Shown one piece after another: positions 21,863 through 22,258 of a stretch of 22,258 bases of DNA. Each line of letters opens with the position of its first letter. The first letter of the stretch is position 1. Source of the DNA: Patescibacteria group bacterium (lineage in GTDB: Bacteria; Patescibacteriota; Kazan-3B-28); contig JAKLDB010000003.1 in NCBI GenBank assembly GCA_022703745.1, forward strand, positions 1 to 22,258, given 5' to 3'. The notes under the pieces are model-generated. The model did no database searches and was not told the origin of the DNA. It worked only from the letters and a program-made list of their open reading frames with translations. Position numbers and translations under genes: made by a program.

Positions 21863-22258
21863 TTAGGCCGATGCAGATACCGTCGCGACTGACGACAACG
21901 TGTTTTCACGTAAGGACTTGGTAGTCCAAATGATTGGTTGTCGCCTAGTTGAGACGATAGTTATGCTTTTTTCCTTCGGTTCGAGCTCGAACTCTGGAAA
22001 GAGCGCTTTAATCCGGTCGTAGCTTTCACGGGTTACCACATCGTCAAGAATGACGATCGTGTTTACCCATGGAGCCTTTCCGAAACTCTCGATTTCATCG
22101 AGTACCTTCTCGAGTGCTCCGATGAAATCGAAGTTCTGGCATCCTAACGTGCCAAAAATTTCGAATACAACTTCTTTTTGGTTACGAATTGCGTTTACTA
22201 TTGCAGTTCGTCGTCCATCGTTCTTGCCTGTTACTATACCTATGCTACTTTCCTTGTC
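21863..22258 (-). CDS. C-terminal part of an unrecognised protein (runs off the right edge)
   Basis: Reading the minus strand from the window edge gives 131 codons open to a TAA at 21863-21865, with no start codon in the window; the gene's 5' part lies outside. The visible segment contains G-I-V-T-G-K-N-D-G-R-R-T near its beginning, then V-F-E-I-F-G-T-L-G-C, an alternating strand-helix pattern, and N-T-I-V-I-L-D-D-V-V, which could be a Walker-B-like or other acidic strand end. The spacing would allow a P-loop-type or Rossmann-like fold, but I cannot assign a family. The frame is supported by its length without stops and by a terminator hairpin downstream. GC is higher than in neighbouring repair genes. 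Confidence 0.6.
   Translation of the reverse strand, partial: DKESSIGIVTGKNDGRRTAIVNAIRNQKEVVFEIFGTLGCQNFDFIGALEKVLDEIESFGKAPWVNTIVILDDVVTRESYDRIKALFPEFELEPKEKSITIVSTRRQPIIWTTKSLRENTLSSVATVSASA

Noticed and set aside
21712..21909. 65-codon minus-strand open frame between the last two genes
   Set aside because: It spans several hairpins including a terminator and overlaps the end of the right-edge gene.
1..22258. CRISPR array, insertion sequence, tRNA or rRNA gene
   Set aside because: No regularly spaced repeats, transposase, terminal inverted repeats, cloverleaf or rRNA-like stretch was seen on either strand.
1..22258. TGA recoded as glycine (as in some Patescibacteria)
   Set aside because: All conserved genes reach expected length without in-frame TGA, so there is no evidence of TGA as a sense codon here.

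Overview
The window reads as a piece of a small, streamlined bacterial genome, most likely from the Candidate Phyla Radiation (Patescibacteria; a Microgenomates/Katanobacteria-like lineage is my guess and is not proven). The signs are near-zero intergenic spacing, a sigma-70 region-4 protein joined to HARE-type winged helices, a VirB2/TrbC-like pilin and a TraD/VirD4-like membrane ATPase outside any conjugation operon, an S16 with a long acidic tail, and shortened housekeeping proteins. The standard genetic code fits: no conserved gene is interrupted by TGA. None of the 20 stop codons I can read is TGA either.

Layout. Positions 1-1722 hold translation genes: 5' part of rpmF (L32, minus strand), then rpsP (S16), a khpA-type KH protein, a terminator, and trmD. 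uvrB follows, overlapping trmD by 25 bases. A minus-strand pair (AI-2E/PerM-family membrane protein and a PrcB-like anchored protein) abuts uvrB and diverges from dprA. Then topA, a pilin-like gene and uvrA run on the plus strand. A 272-base gap after uvrA folds into a multi-helix structure that may be an unrecognised non-coding RNA. Next come a minus-strand receiver protein without its phospho-acceptor Asp, uvrC, a cupin (minus), a small membrane protein, the sigma-region-4/HARE gene (apparently broken by a one-base frameshift), the membrane ATPase and ligA. The right end (21240-22258) has two unrecognised minus-strand genes separated by a run of hairpins.

Themes. (1) uvrB, uvrA, uvrC, ligA, topA and dprA lie within about 20 kb: all of the UvrABC excinuclease, the sealing ligase, a topoisomerase and a DNA-uptake protein, interleaved with a pilin-like gene and a membrane ATPase that could belong to a DNA-transport machine. 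(2) Promoters are readable by eye. Many genes have a -10 box only 6-9 bases before the start codon, implying leaderless or near-leaderless mRNAs, while others (rpsP, topA, the pilin, the receiver, the sigma-like gene) have 20-30 base leaders. (3) Divergent gene pairs are packed so tightly that promoter elements interleave, most clearly at rpmF/rpsP, where both -35 boxes share the same bases.

All functional calls come from motif reading without database searches. RNA folds, promoter calls and the clade assignment are by-eye inferences.
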